A stretch of 64,000 bases of DNA, from the NCBI RefSeq assembly GCF_017220215.1, contig NZ_CP071131.1, positions 248,001 through 312,000 of the forward strand, written 5' to 3'. The position numbers were made by a program, and so were the translations under genes. This document shows positions 9,110 through 17,988 of the stretch, in pieces (the first letter of the stretch is position 1; every line of letters begins with the position of its first letter). The stretch is from Caballeronia sp. M1242. GTDB taxonomy: Bacteria; Pseudomonadota; Gammaproteobacteria; Burkholderiales; Burkholderiaceae. Below the pieces are notes generated by a model that was not told the origin of the DNA, made no database searches, and saw only the letters and a program-made list of their open reading frames with translations.

Positions 9110-10495
9110 TTAGCCAACCTTGGGATTCACGACCGACACCTTCGGGCCGTTGCTGTCCCACTGACTGAGATACCAGTTGCGCTTCCACACCGGGTTCGTG
9201 GTGGTGATCGCGCCCGTCACGACGCAGCCATTGAGCCGCAGGCCGCCGACCGCGAACGAATCGCTCGTGCAGGTGTCGGTATGGTTCGTGATCTGGATGT
9301 CGACGTTCTTCGAGACCGGACCGGGGAAGGCGCCGAGGTAGACGAGAATGCCGCCGCCGGAGCATCCCCGAGTCGTCGGGCTGACGATCTTGATGCCCTG
9401 GAGCACTGCGTTGTTGTTGTTTGGCTCGATGTCGAGGCCATACGCCGGCGCCGTGCCCGAGATGTTTTCCCAGAGCGGATTGTTGAACGTAATGCCGCTG
9501 CCGGACGTGATCGTCGCACCTTGGCGGCGGCAGCCGTTCGCGTGGTGGCCGCTGATCGTTACGTTCGAGCTCGGCTTGTTCGAGCCGCTCTGGCTATTGC
9601 CGATGTAGATGCCGTCGCCCCAGCAGTTGATCGTCGTCGGGTTCGTGATCGTCACGCCGGTGGAGCCGTTGATCGAGATGCCCATGCCCCACTCGCCGGA
9701 GCCGGCCGAGTTCAGTTCCTTGCTGCCATCGAGGTACGGTGCTTCGATGTTCACGTTGCTCACGTCCCACACGCGCATCATCTGATACGTGCTGCTGTTG
9801 TGCGACAGCATCTTGATCGACGCGCCGGGCGCGAAGCGGATATGCGTGTTCGAGCGCAGCGTGAGGCCCGTTGCGTCGATGCGGCTCTTGCCCGTGATGA
9901 GGAGAATCTGACCGACCGAGCCGTCGATGGCAGCCTGAAGCGCCGCGCGGTCATTGGTAGAGCCATCGCCCTTCACGCCAAACGACTTGTCTTGCAGCAC
10001 GCCGGCCGTGCTCGTGTTGCTCGTGCCTTGCGAGCCGGTGCTTGCAGTGGTGCCACGGGGGTCCGCGGTGCCGAGGTTCTGCCACGGCGTGGTTCCGTTC
10101 TTGAACCAGTTGCCCGCCGTGTTGCGGCCATAGATGGCGCCGTTGATGTATACGAGCGTCGTGTATGCGACGGGCGAGCCGGTCGCCATGGTCGTGCCGT
10201 TGCGCACTGCGTGGCCGCCGACGAGCGTCCAGACGGCGCCCGAGCTATCGGTGATGGACGCTGCGGGCGGAATGGCCGTGCCACTCGCCGAGGCGGCCTT
10301 CGCCACGGCGGCGGTATCGCCGAGCCCATCGGCACTGGTTTCGCTGCCGCCGCCACAGGCGGCCAGGGCGGCGCTTCCCGCCCCTGCCATCATGTACGAC
10401 AGGAACTTTCTACGCGTAAGGGATGCGTTGACGTTGCTGGAGACGCTGCTCAGGGAATTTTCGCCCTGCGTATTGAATAGACGATTCGACGACAC
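9110..10495 (-). CDS. exported right-handed parallel beta-helix protein (pectate-lyase fold)
   Basis: 461 residues. A twin-arginine motif TRRKFLSYMM is followed by a short hydrophobic stretch ending LAAC, so it looks like a Tat-exported lipoprotein. Residues about 75-150 form a low-complexity Gly/Thr/Ser linker region. From about residue 160 (FGVKGDGSTNDRAALQAAI, the usual opening of a Pectate_lyase_3-type helix) to the end come repeated strands such as GVTITNPTTINCWGDGIYIG. Catalytic residues cannot be assigned. The start is GTG 10495 without a good ribosome site; no in-frame ATG precedes the Tat motif. Confidence 0.75.
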   Translation of the reverse strand: MSSNRLFNTQGENSLSSVSSNVNASLTRRKFLSYMMAGAGSAALAACGGGSETSADGLGDTAAVAKAASASGTAIPPAASITDSSGAVWTLVGGHAVRNGTTMATGSPVAYTTLVYINGAIYGRNTAGNWFKNGTTPWQNLGTADPRGTTASTGSQGTSNTSTAGVLQDKSFGVKGDGSTNDRAALQAAIDGSVGQILLITGKSRIDATGLTLRSNTHIRFAPGASIKMLSHNSSTYQMMRVWDVSNVNIEAPYLDGSKELNSAGSGEWGMGISINGSTGVTITNPTTINCWGDGIYIGNSQSGSNKPSSNVTISGHHANGCRRQGATITSGSGITFNNPLWENISGTAPAYGLDIEPNNNNAVLQGIKIVSPTTRGCSGGGILVYLGAFPGPVSKNVDIQITNHTDTCTSDSFAVGGLRLNGCVVTGAITTTNPVWKRNWYLSQWDSNGPKVSVVNPKVG

Positions 10496-10697
10496 GGGAA
10501 ATTATTCATGTTTGCTCGAGGAGGCCGAAGTTTAATGTCCTGAATCTACCGAATGGGTTTCGCGATGTAACAGTACGAAAGAGCAAAGCACGACCGTATT
10601 CTCATACCGTAAGGAGAAAAAACGGGTAGCAACTGTTGGCTTTCGGAGAAAGATCAGACTTTTTGCGTGGAATAATGGCCTTCAATTAATAGGCTTA

Positions 10698-10727
10698 TTC
10701 GGAGTTGTTGTAACAACGGACTCCGAA
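10698..10727. repeat. nested inverted repeat upstream of the beta-helix gene
   Basis: Outer arms TTCGGAGT (10698-10705) and ACTCCGAA (10720-10727) are perfect, and the spacer holds an inner palindrome GTTGTAACAAC. It sits about 200 bases upstream of the beta-helix start in a long non-coding gap. It could be a regulator site or a structured leader; no T-run follows, so a terminator is less likely. Confidence 0.5.
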
Positions 10728-11136
10728 TGAGTAGTAATTTCCGACTAGTTTCAAAAGCGGTCGTCTTGGCCCGCGTGACGCTTCTTGGCACGCGGGAGCA
10801 ACGTTTCGACGAGTGGTGAAGCTGTCGTTCGCTCGGTGTGTAGACCGTGCGTGTGGGATGTGATTATCGTTTGCAGTACTAACTTATGAATCACTCATTT
10901 GGCCTTGACTATGAAGGTCCGATGCGGTCATTCAATGCAGCAAGTCGCTTGAGGCCGATAGGACCGGGATGGCAATCGACTGCCGAAACGCGCTTTCACG
11001 TGAAGAGCGACGGGACGTTTGGAAAACGGAGAACGAGCGGGAAACACCGCTGCGAGCAGTTCGGGAGATGGGAAACGTGTAGGACTGCGTGTCGAGTATG
11101 TCGACATCGATCGAGGCTATCGCGAGCGCGTGCCTC

Positions 11137-11170
11137 GACCGATCGACCGGACGGACCGGAGCGATCGGTC
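11137..11170 (-). terminator. hairpin downstream of the DUF1330-like gene
   Basis: GACCGATCG (11137-11145) and CGATCGGTC (11162-11170) form a perfect 9-base stem with a 16-base loop, beginning 13 bases past the stop of the minus-strand gene. No T-run is visible, so this is a terminator-like structure only. Confidence 0.4.
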
Positions 11171-11183
11171 ATCGCGGTTTCCG

Positions 11184-11471
11184 CTATACGCCTTCGACAA
11201 GAACGGCGCGATACCGCGCGCCTCGAAACCGATGCTGCGGAACCTGTTGATATGCCGGGCTGTCGTACCACTCACGCGCAGCGGCCGTAGACGGGAACTC
11301 CACGATCACAACGCCTTCGGGCGCGTCGCCTTCGAGGACTTGCTGAGGTCCGTAAGCGGCGAGAACTTTGACAGGGTGACCCTGCAGCGTCTCGCCGACC
11401 TTGCTTTGATATTCGTCCAGCTCACGCTGATCTTGCGTGCTCTCTCTCGTGAAAACGATGTAAGTCGCCAT
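11184..11471 (-). CDS. DUF1330-like / dimeric alpha-beta barrel protein
   Basis: 95 residues. The sequence MATYIVFTRESTQDQRELDEY, with VLAAYGPQQVLEGDAPEGV and EFPSTAAAREWYDSPAYQ, matches DUF1330, a small ferredoxin-like dimeric barrel family. The segment AREWYDSPAYQ is the family's most recognisable motif. ATG 11471 has GGAGAG upstream; a longer frame to 11510 lacks one. The function of DUF1330 proteins is not established. Confidence 0.8.
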   Translation of the reverse strand: MATYIVFTRESTQDQRELDEYQSKVGETLQGHPVKVLAAYGPQQVLEGDAPEGVVIVEFPSTAAAREWYDSPAYQQVPQHRFRGARYRAVLVEGV

Positions 11472-11676
11472 GTCGAACGCTCTCCAAGTAATGAAGGGGA
11501 GAACGATCATGCCATGAAACGCGCAAGTACCTCATGCTCGGAGCACGGCCGAGAAAGCTCGATATCTCAAGACAACGCAAGCATGGCGAGTATCGGCAAT
11601 CCGTGACGAAACGACGGACAGCTTAGACCGTCGATACGCGCGGCCCGTTGCGAAGCCGCGCTTTCTCAGCGAATGG

Positions 11677-12621
11677 TCACGCACTGATCTCTTTCGACCA
11701 GCCCGCGTACCACTTCCGGAACAATTCGAATTGCGTCTGTGCATAGCGGCGCTGCGCTTCACTGAGTGCATCGGTCTCATTGAAATGAAGCGTGTATTCC
11801 TCGTCGCCGTTGAGAACCATCAGGTATTTGTAGTACAGCACCAGGTCCGTGCCTTCGTCGAACGATGAGAGCACGGCGAGCGCGCTTTCGAGTTCACGTG
11901 CCTGGCGACGCGCCGTCACGTCCCCATCGCTAGCTTTCCGGCACAAATCGACCAGATGCAAGACTTCGCGCGGCAACGCATTGCCGATGCCGGTAATCGC
12001 GCCACGCGCGCCGCAGTTGACGAAGCCGTGAAAGACCTGCGTGTCCACGCCCGCCATCAATGTCACATTCTCGTCCTGGCTAGTAATGTACTCGGCCGCA
12101 TAGCGCATGTCCGCCGCACCGCCGAACTCCTTGAAGCCGATCAGGTTCGGATACTTGGCCCGCAGTTCGAAGAACAGATCGGCGCGCGTGGCAAAGCCGT
12201 AGTAGGGGCTGTTATAGATGACTGCGGGAAGCGCAGGCGCCGCTTCGAGAATCGCCGAGAAATGAGCCTTCTGCGCGGCGGGCGAGGCACCGCGCGACAG
12301 CACGCGCGGAATGACCATCAGGCCGCTCGCGCCGACCTTCGCCGCGTGCGCTGCATGCGAGACGGCTTCGCGGGAATTCACCGCACCGGTGCCGACGATA
12401 GTCGGGACGCCGGCATCGACGAGCCGCGCCACGCCTTCCTGACGCTGCGCTTCGCTCAGAAGTGGCCAGTCACCCATCGATCCGCAGTACACCACTGCGT
12501 TCATGCCGAGACCGACGAGCTCGCGCGCTTTAGCGACGAGCGCGTCGTAGTCCGGCGTGCGCTCGGCTGTGCACGGCGTCATGAGCGCCGGAATAGCGCC
12601 CGTGATGATGTTGTTGCCCAT
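11677..12621 (-). CDS. lhpC: DapA-family lyase, probable 1-pyrroline-4-hydroxy-2-carboxylate deaminase
   Basis: 314 residues of the DHDPS/N-acetylneuraminate lyase family. The Schiff-base lysine lies in GFKEFG (K164) and the conserved tyrosine in VIYNSPYYG (Y136). In hydroxyproline catabolism the LhpC/HypD member of this family deaminates pyrroline-4-hydroxy-2-carboxylate to alpha-ketoglutarate semialdehyde. The assignment rests on its place beside the D-hydroxyproline dehydrogenase and epimerase genes. ATG 12621 is preferred over the longer frame. A motif shared with the epimerase promoter lies 121 bases upstream. Confidence 0.8.
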   Translation of the reverse strand: MGNNIITGAIPALMTPCTAERTPDYDALVAKARELVGLGMNAVVYCGSMGDWPLLSEAQRQEGVARLVDAGVPTIVGTGAVNSREAVSHAAHAAKVGASGLMVIPRVLSRGASPAAQKAHFSAILEAAPALPAVIYNSPYYGFATRADLFFELRAKYPNLIGFKEFGGAADMRYAAEYITSQDENVTLMAGVDTQVFHGFVNCGARGAITGIGNALPREVLHLVDLCRKASDGDVTARRQARELESALAVLSSFDEGTDLVLYYKYLMVLNGDEEYTLHFNETDALSEAQRRYAQTQFELFRKWYAGWSKEISA

Positions 12622-12741
12622 GTTATTGCCCTCGACCTTCAGTGAGTTTGAGTCGTGAATCGGTATTGCCGATAGCGCTGGCGATAGCACGCAGTATCAC
12701 AAGTCAGAACCATTAACGCTTGCGTCGATTCATGTTGTCGA

Positions 12742-12760
12742 GTGACGAAATCGGCATAAC
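12742..12760. promoter_or_regulatory. shared 19-bp motif, copy 1
   Basis: GTGACGAAATCGGCATAAC differs at only two positions from 16536-16554. It lies upstream of the deaminase gene, in the gap between it and the dehydrogenase gene. Two copies upstream of two transcription units of one pathway suggest a binding site for a hydroxyproline regulator that is not in this window. Confidence 0.5.
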
Positions 12761-12776
12761 GACGCATCGCTATCCA

Positions 12777-14063
12777 TCAATGCGCGTGATCCGTCACAGG
12801 AGGCGACTGCGCCTCAAGTAGCGTCGCTATCCGCGTCGGCACAAAGGGCGGACGCTGCGCATCCGTCTTCCAGCCGAAACAGAACGCAGCCGCTTCACCG
12901 CAGATCTTTCCTTGGCAAGGCCCCATGCCGCAGCGCGTGTGCAACTTCGCGTCGCGCCACGAGCGATACTTCGAGGCATCGCCGAAAGCGACGTCTTCGC
13001 ATCGGCACAAGATGGTGTCCGGTTCGGCTAACGTGCCAAGTTCAGCGTTCAACGTGAACGCCTCGTGCATGCGTCGCGCGAATTGCCGGTAAGCTTCCCG
13101 CGCCGCGAAAAGCGCCCGCGCTTGCTCGCGATGGCCCAATGCCGCATGCGCGGCTATGCGGCCTTCCAGCGCGGCAAGCTCCATGCCGCCCACGCCTGTG
13201 CATTCGCCCGCAGCATAGACATCGAGCACGGAAGTGGCCTGCCATTCATCCACGCGTAACGCTGTTTCGAACGGTGTCTCGACAATCTGACAGCCAAGCG
13301 CGATGCCGATCTGAACGTTCGGCACGAGTCCATATGCGCAAGCTAGGCGATCACAATCGATATCGATGTCTTCATCGCCATGACGCACGCGCACGCGCGT
13401 GACTTGCTTCTCGCCTTGCGCTTCCGCCACATAAGCGCCGCGAAAATAAGGCGTCGCGTGCAGATCGAAGCGCATGCGCGCCGCCTGCAAGAGCTTCGCT
13501 GGCGTCTTCAACAGGCCGCCTGCGAAGCGCCGAACATGGCGTGCCGAAGCCTGCTCGACGATAGCCGCCACCGTCGCGCCGTGTTGGCGCGCCGTGATGG
13601 CCGCCGCCCAAAGAAGCGGCCCGGTACCCGCAAGCACGATACGCTGTCCCTCGACCGGCATGCCGCCCTTGATCAACGCCTGCAAGCCGCCCGCGCCCGT
13701 CACGCCTGGCAAGGTCCAGCCGGCAAACGGCAGAAAGCGCTCGCGCGCGCCTGTCGCGACGATCAGCTTCTCGTAGCCGATCTGATAGCCGCGCGCCGCA
13801 TCTTCGACGAGCAAGGTCTTACCGGGCAGCGATTGCACCACGCGCGTACCGCAAAGACGCGAGACGTTGTTGTATCGAGAAAGCGCGTCGATGGCGGCGC
13901 GCGCCGAGCCTTTCGGCGCGTGTTGCGGCCCTTGCCGCCAGATCTGACCGCCGGGCAGCGCGTTATCGTCGATGATGCCAACCTGCACGCCCGCTTCTGC
14001 CGCAACACGCGCCGCGTGAAGCCCAGCGGGACCCGCGCCGATGATAAGGGCATCGAACTTCAT
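12777..14063 (-). CDS. D-hydroxyproline dehydrogenase, FAD/NAD(P)-binding subunit (HcnB-like)
   Basis: 428 residues. The N-terminus has a dinucleotide-binding fold (ALIIGAGPAGLHAARVAAEAG), a second GTGPLLWAAAI-type loop follows, and YAAGECTGVGGMELA is the late FAD motif. The C-terminus holds a BFD-like [2Fe-2S] site: CRCEDVAFGD, then CGMGPCQGKIC. This is the layout of the large subunit of three-part D-hydroxyproline dehydrogenases. Its ATG overlaps the stop of the small 2Fe-2S subunit gene by four bases. The upstream extension to 14180 is not coding. Confidence 0.85.
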   Translation of the reverse strand: MKFDALIIGAGPAGLHAARVAAEAGVQVGIIDDNALPGGQIWRQGPQHAPKGSARAAIDALSRYNNVSRLCGTRVVQSLPGKTLLVEDAARGYQIGYEKLIVATGARERFLPFAGWTLPGVTGAGGLQALIKGGMPVEGQRIVLAGTGPLLWAAAITARQHGATVAAIVEQASARHVRRFAGGLLKTPAKLLQAARMRFDLHATPYFRGAYVAEAQGEKQVTRVRVRHGDEDIDIDCDRLACAYGLVPNVQIGIALGCQIVETPFETALRVDEWQATSVLDVYAAGECTGVGGMELAALEGRIAAHAALGHREQARALFAAREAYRQFARRMHEAFTLNAELGTLAEPDTILCRCEDVAFGDASKYRSWRDAKLHTRCGMGPCQGKICGEAAAFCFGWKTDAQRPPFVPTRIATLLEAQSPPVTDHAH

Positions 14064-14329
14064 CGTGCTACGCTTCCCGTCTCGACCGACATGCCCTGTG
14101 CGCACAACGTCTGACAGGCAAGCCGATGCCGCACCCCATCGATTGTCACTCTGCATTCCTGGCAGATGCCCATGCCGCACAGCGGGCCACGCAGGTCACC
14201 GTTCACGGAGCGCCGCGTGGCGAAACCCGCGCCGCCCGCGGCGAGCGCCACGGCCGCCAGCACCGAACTGCCGCCCGCCACGCTCAAGGCGCGTCCATCG
14301 ATCCGAACCGTCAACGATTGCTCAGACAT
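14060..14329 (-). CDS. D-hydroxyproline dehydrogenase, small 2Fe-2S subunit (HcnA-like)
   Basis: 89 residues, a stand-alone ferredoxin-like domain with CGMGICQECRVTIDG and a later CQTLC, supplying ligands for one [2Fe-2S] cluster. It is read with the FAD subunits on either side: four-base overlap with the gene after it and eight-base overlap with the gene before. ATG 14329 is preferred because GGAGCC lies just upstream; a start at 14353 is possible. Confidence 0.85.
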   Translation of the reverse strand: MSEQSLTVRIDGRALSVAGGSSVLAAVALAAGGAGFATRRSVNGDLRGPLCGMGICQECRVTIDGVRHRLACQTLCAQGMSVETGSVAR

Positions 14330-15527
14330 GCACGGCTCCGTTGTTGATGCCACCTGTCACGCGGCTCGTCTGAAATCGCGATGGCAAGTACGGCGTCGCG
14401 TCGATCGGCAACTGGGACGACGCGCCCGTCATTTGCGCGGCAATCAGCTTCGCGGTAGCAAGCGCCGTCGTCACGCCGAGTCCTTCGTGTCCGGTCGCAA
14501 TCCACACCGGAACGTGCGCCGCATCGTGGCTAACGAAGTGCGTTGCCGGGCCGATGAGCGGCAGGCCGTCGAGCGTCGCGGGGCGGAATCCGGTCCATGC
14601 GCGGATCGCATTGAGGGCAGGCAGCCGGGGAAGATACTCGCTCGCGCGCCGAAGCATGCGCGCCATGATCTCGGGCTCGACGCCGGAATCCACGTTGTCG
14701 AACTGCCGCGACGAGCCGATCAACAATTGCCCAGTCGGACGTGGCTGCACATTGAACGCCACCGACGTACCGCTCGCGTTGTGCGCGCTCTTGATATAGC
14801 CGAGTTCGAGAATCTGATGCCGGATGGTGCCCGGATAGCGATCCGTGATGAGCAGATGCCCCTTCTTCGCCTGTATCGGCAAACCAGGCATCAACTCGAT
14901 GGCCTGCAGCCCATTTGCGACAAGCACCGCGCCTGTCGCGATGACTTCGCCGCTCGCAAGCATGACGCCTTCGCGTGTCAATCGCGCGACCGATGCATCT
15001 AACCTGCAACTCACGCGGCCTCCGCCCGACGCGTCCGCGATCAGCCACGCAGCGGCGGCCGGCGCGTAGACAACGGCGTCATCGGGGACGATCATGCCGC
15101 CCTTGAAACCCTCGCGCAGTTCGGGCTCCGCTTCACGCAACTGCTGCGCATCCAGCATGTCGCATGCGATGTTCTCGCTTGCGAGCGAATCCCGACGCTC
15201 ACGCGCGAGATCGAATTCTTCCTCGTCGGCGGCGACCCACAGCGTGCCGCAACGCACGAAAGCCTGACGCTCGTCGAGATGCGGCGAGAGATCGAGCCAT
15301 AACTGACGCGACCACGATGACAACGCGAACTCAGCGGGCGTGTCGTCCATTACGACGACGTGGCCCATGCCCGCCGCCGTCACGCCCCCGCCGATGCCCG
15401 CGCGATCGAGCACGAGCACATTCATGCCCTTGCTCGCGAGCTCGCGCGCGCACGCCGCCCCGACGATGCCCGCGCCGATCACGATCACATCGGGGCACGC
15501 AGGTGCCGAGACGACACTCGCGTTCAC
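14322..15527 (-). CDS. D-hydroxyproline dehydrogenase, FAD oxidoreductase subunit (DadA/HcnC-like)
   Basis: About 401 residues of the DAO family. [17 protein letters not shown] near the N-terminus is the FAD motif, GHVVVMDD follows, and [19 protein letters not shown] is the C-terminal DAO signature. This subunit should oxidise cis-4-hydroxy-D-proline to pyrroline-4-hydroxy-2-carboxylate. I chose GTG 15527, which overlaps the epimerase stop as GTGA; GTG 15542 is an alternative and neither has a strong ribosome site. Confidence 0.8.
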   Translation of the reverse strand: MNASVVSAPACPDVIVIGAGIVGAACARELASKGMNVLVLDRAGIGGGVTAAGMGHVVVMDDTPAEFALSSWSRQLWLDLSPHLDERQAFVRCGTLWVAADEEEFDLARERRDSLASENIACDMLDAQQLREAEPELREGFKGGMIVPDDAVVYAPAAAAWLIADASGGGRVSCRLDASVARLTREGVMLASGEVIATGAVLVANGLQAIELMPGLPIQAKKGHLLITDRYPGTIRHQILELGYIKSAHNASGTSVAFNVQPRPTGQLLIGSSRQFDNVDSGVEPEIMARMLRRASEYLPRLPALNAIRAWTGFRPATLDGLPLIGPATHFVSHDAAHVPVWIATGHEGLGVTTALATAKLIAAQMTGASSQLPIDATPYLPSRFQTSRVTGGINNGAVHV

Positions 15528-16480
15528 GTGCGAATGCCCCACGCGAACGGATCGTCGCTCGAGAAGACGAGCTTCGCTTCGGCGTTCACGTGCGCGGTTC
15601 CGCGAATGCTCGGCCGCACGCGTCCCGCGTTATCGCTCATGCTCTCATAACGCGCCTCGAACACGCTGCCGACGATGCTCTCCTGCCGCCACAGCGCGCC
15701 CGGCGCAAGCAAGCCATCGGCGGCGAGACAGGCGATCTTCGCGCTTGTGCCCGTTCCACACGGGGAGCGGTCGTACGCCTTGCCGGGACACAGTACGAAG
15801 TTGCGGCTATCGGCACCGCGCGTCGGCGAATCGGCGAACAGTTCGATATGGTCGATGACCGCGCCGCCCTCGCCCGTGATGCCGTTTGCTTCGAGGGCCT
15901 CGCGGATTGCCCAAGCAACTTCCGTCAGCGGTTCGACGCGCGCGAAGTCCAGTGCCTGGCCATGATCGGACACGAGGAAGAACCAGTTGCCGCCCCACGC
16001 GATATCGCCATGCACGCGCCCGAGATTCGGCACGTCGAGCGGCACTTGCGTACGGTAACGGTACGCCGGAACGTTGTGCACGGTGACGCTGAGATCGCTG
16101 TGCAGTTCGGCTTCGACAATGCCGACAGGCGTTTCGATGCGATGCACGCCGGGCTGGATGCGTCCGAGATGCGCGAGTGAAACGACGAGCCCGATGGTGC
16201 CGTGACCGCACATGCCGAGAAAGCCGACGTTATTGAAGAAGATCGCGCCCGCCGAGCACGATGGGTCGTGCGGTTCGCACAACAGCGCGCCAACCATCAC
16301 GTCCGAGCCGCGCGGTTCATTGACGATGCCTGCGCGCACGCGATCGTAGTCCCGGCGAAAAATGTCGAGGCGTTCGGACAGCGGACCGCGACCGAGATCA
16401 GGGCCGCCCGCGATGACGAGTCGAGTCGGCTCTCCGCCGGTATGCGAGTCGACGACTTCGATGTGAGTGAGTGTTTTCAT
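15524..16480 (-). CDS. lhpA: 4-hydroxyproline 2-epimerase
   Basis: 318 residues of the proline racemase family. The two catalytic cysteines are present: GMCGHGT (C91) and SPCGTGTSA (C241). [10 protein letters not shown] near the N-terminus is also characteristic. Having Cys at both positions argues for epimerase rather than the Thr-containing dehydratase branch. It converts trans-4-hydroxy-L-proline to cis-4-hydroxy-D-proline, the substrate of the dehydrogenase encoded next. It is first in the minus-strand operon; the longer frame to 16894 is not supported. Confidence 0.9.
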   Translation of the reverse strand: MKTLTHIEVVDSHTGGEPTRLVIAGGPDLGRGPLSERLDIFRRDYDRVRAGIVNEPRGSDVMVGALLCEPHDPSCSAGAIFFNNVGFLGMCGHGTIGLVVSLAHLGRIQPGVHRIETPVGIVEAELHSDLSVTVHNVPAYRYRTQVPLDVPNLGRVHGDIAWGGNWFFLVSDHGQALDFARVEPLTEVAWAIREALEANGITGEGGAVIDHIELFADSPTRGADSRNFVLCPGKAYDRSPCGTGTSAKIACLAADGLLAPGALWRQESIVGSVFEARYESMSDNAGRVRPSIRGTAHVNAEAKLVFSSDDPFAWGIRT

Positions 16481-16535
16481 GAGGCAATGGTAAGCGTGCG
16501 CACTGCCAGCGTCTTGGCCGATCGCGTCTGCGAGA

Positions 16536-16554
16536 GTGATGAAATCGGCATAGC
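16536..16554. promoter_or_regulatory. shared 19-bp motif, copy 2
   Basis: GTGATGAAATCGGCATAGC, in the same orientation as the copy at 12742-12760, lies 56 bases upstream of the epimerase start and within the divergent gap before the binding-protein gene. The position suits an activator site for the operon. Confidence 0.5.
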
Positions 16555-16766
16555 TTTGCGTGCGGCAAGCACGAGTACAAACCCGAGTGCCGCCCGAACG
16601 CCGCGCGACTATGCGGATTTCTGCATCGCGACTGATTATTTCCCGCAAGACGCAACGATCTTCGGCTCCGTATATTTGTGCGCGCCGTGCTTGGACGGCG
16701 CCGACGAAGCCAATAAAGAACACCACACTACGACACACGATCAAACCAAAGAGGATGCCTGAGACA

Positions 16767-17924
16767 ATGAAAGTCGCCACTTCGTACGTATCGGCCGCGC
16801 TGGTCGCGTGCTCCACCTTTGCCAGCGCGTCGTACGCGCTCGCTGCGTCGGCATCGCCGCAGAACGTCCAGATCGGCTTCGCGGCGCCGCTCACCGGCGG
16901 CCAGGCGCACTACGGCGCCGATTTTCGAAGCGGCGTCGAGCTCGCGATTGCCGACATGAATGCGACGAAGCCCGTCATCGGCGGTCAGGCCGTGCAGTTC
17001 GTGCTCAACGCACAGGACGATCAGGCCGATCCGCGTACCGGCACCACAGTCGCTCAGAAGCTCGTGGACGATGGCGTGGTCGCTGTCATCGGCCACTACA
17101 ACTCGGGCACCAGCATTCCAGCCGCGCCCATCTATGCGAAAGCGGGCATCCCCGAAGTAGCGATGGCGACCGCGCCCTCGTACACGCGGCTCGGCTTGCC
17201 GACGACGTTTCGCCTGCTGACATCCGATACGCAACTCGGCAGCGTGCTCGGCGAATACGTCGCGAAGGGCCTCAAATACAAGCGGCTCGCTATCGTCGAT
17301 GACCGCACCGCGTACGGCCAGGGCGTCGCGGAGGAGTTCGCGATGGCGGCGAAGGCGGCAGGCGCGACCATCGTCGATCAGGAGTACACAACAGATAAGG
17401 CCGTCGATTTTCGCGCGATTCTCACGAAGATCAAGTCCGCTGACGTCGATGCGGTCTTCTACGGCGGCGCCGATACGCAAGCCGCGCCGATGCTGAAGCA
17501 AATGCGTTCGCTCGCGATCAAGGCGGTGTTGATCGGCCCGGACATGCTTCAGTCCGAGAACCTGATCAAGATCGCAGGCGGCGCGGCGGAAGGCACGCTG
17601 GCCGCATCGGAGGGAAGTCCGCTTGCGCAGATGCCGGGCGGCAACGCGTTCGCCGAGCACTACAAGGCGCACTTCAGCAAGCCGGTGGAGTTGTACGCGC
17701 CCTATGCGTACGACGGCACCATGGCTGTTTTCAACGCGATGAAGAAGGCGGATTCCACCGATCCGCGCGTGTTCCTGACCGCGCTCAAGAGCACGAACAT
17801 GAAGGGCGTGACCACGAGCGAGCTGTCGTACGACAATTACGGCGACCTGAAGTACGGCGGCGTGACCGTCTACAAAGTCGCCAATGGCAAGTGGGTGCCG
17901 TTGCAAACCGTCGGCACGAAGTAA
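16767..17924 (+). CDS. branched-chain amino acid-type ABC transporter substrate-binding protein (LivK-like)
   Basis: About 385 residues. A Sec signal peptide is followed by the mature start near [19 protein letters not shown], typical of LivJ/LivK periplasmic proteins. The segments [21 protein letters not shown] and [16 protein letters not shown] are family hallmarks. No permease or ATPase genes are next to it, so it must borrow a transporter core from elsewhere. Divergent placement from the hydroxyproline operon suggests it captures hydroxyproline. ATG 16755 is an alternative start. Confidence 0.85.
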   Translation: MKVATSYVSAALVACSTFASASYALAASASPQNVQIGFAAPLTGGQAHYGADFRSGVELAIADMNATKPVIGGQAVQFVLNAQDDQADPRTGTTVAQKLVDDGVVAVIGHYNSGTSIPAAPIYAKAGIPEVAMATAPSYTRLGLPTTFRLLTSDTQLGSVLGEYVAKGLKYKRLAIVDDRTAYGQGVAEEFAMAAKAAGATIVDQEYTTDKAVDFRAILTKIKSADVDAVFYGGADTQAAPMLKQMRSLAIKAVLIGPDMLQSENLIKIAGGAAEGTLAASEGSPLAQMPGGNAFAEHYKAHFSKPVELYAPYAYDGTMAVFNAMKKADSTDPRVFLTALKSTNMKGVTTSELSYDNYGDLKYGGVTVYKVANGKWVPLQTVGTK

Positions 17925-17933
17925 CGTAAACGC

Positions 17934-17964
17934 GGTGGCCGCGTGCTTGGGTTAAGCGGCCACC
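17934..17964. terminator. hairpin between convergent genes
   Basis: GGTGGCCGC (17934-17942) and GCGGCCACC (17956-17964) form a perfect 9-base stem with a 13-base loop between the stops of the binding-protein gene and the kinase gene. It could serve both directions; there is no T-run. Confidence 0.5.
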
Positions 17965-17988
17965 ATTGAGCGAATGTCAGAAGCGCGA

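Larger units (their letters stand above)
10496..11183. other. 688-base region with no supported gene
   Basis: This gap lies between the starts and ends of two minus-strand genes. An open frame at 10886-11290 on the plus strand is rejected as coding. The region is AT-richer than its neighbours around 10560-10760 and contains the dyad at 10698-10727 and the hairpin at 11137-11170. It probably holds the promoter of the beta-helix gene. Confidence 0.5.

Noticed and set aside
10886..11290. Open frame of 134 codons on the plus strand
   Set aside because: Arg/Cys-rich, low-complexity composition, no ribosome site, and it crosses the end of the opposing DUF1330-like gene.
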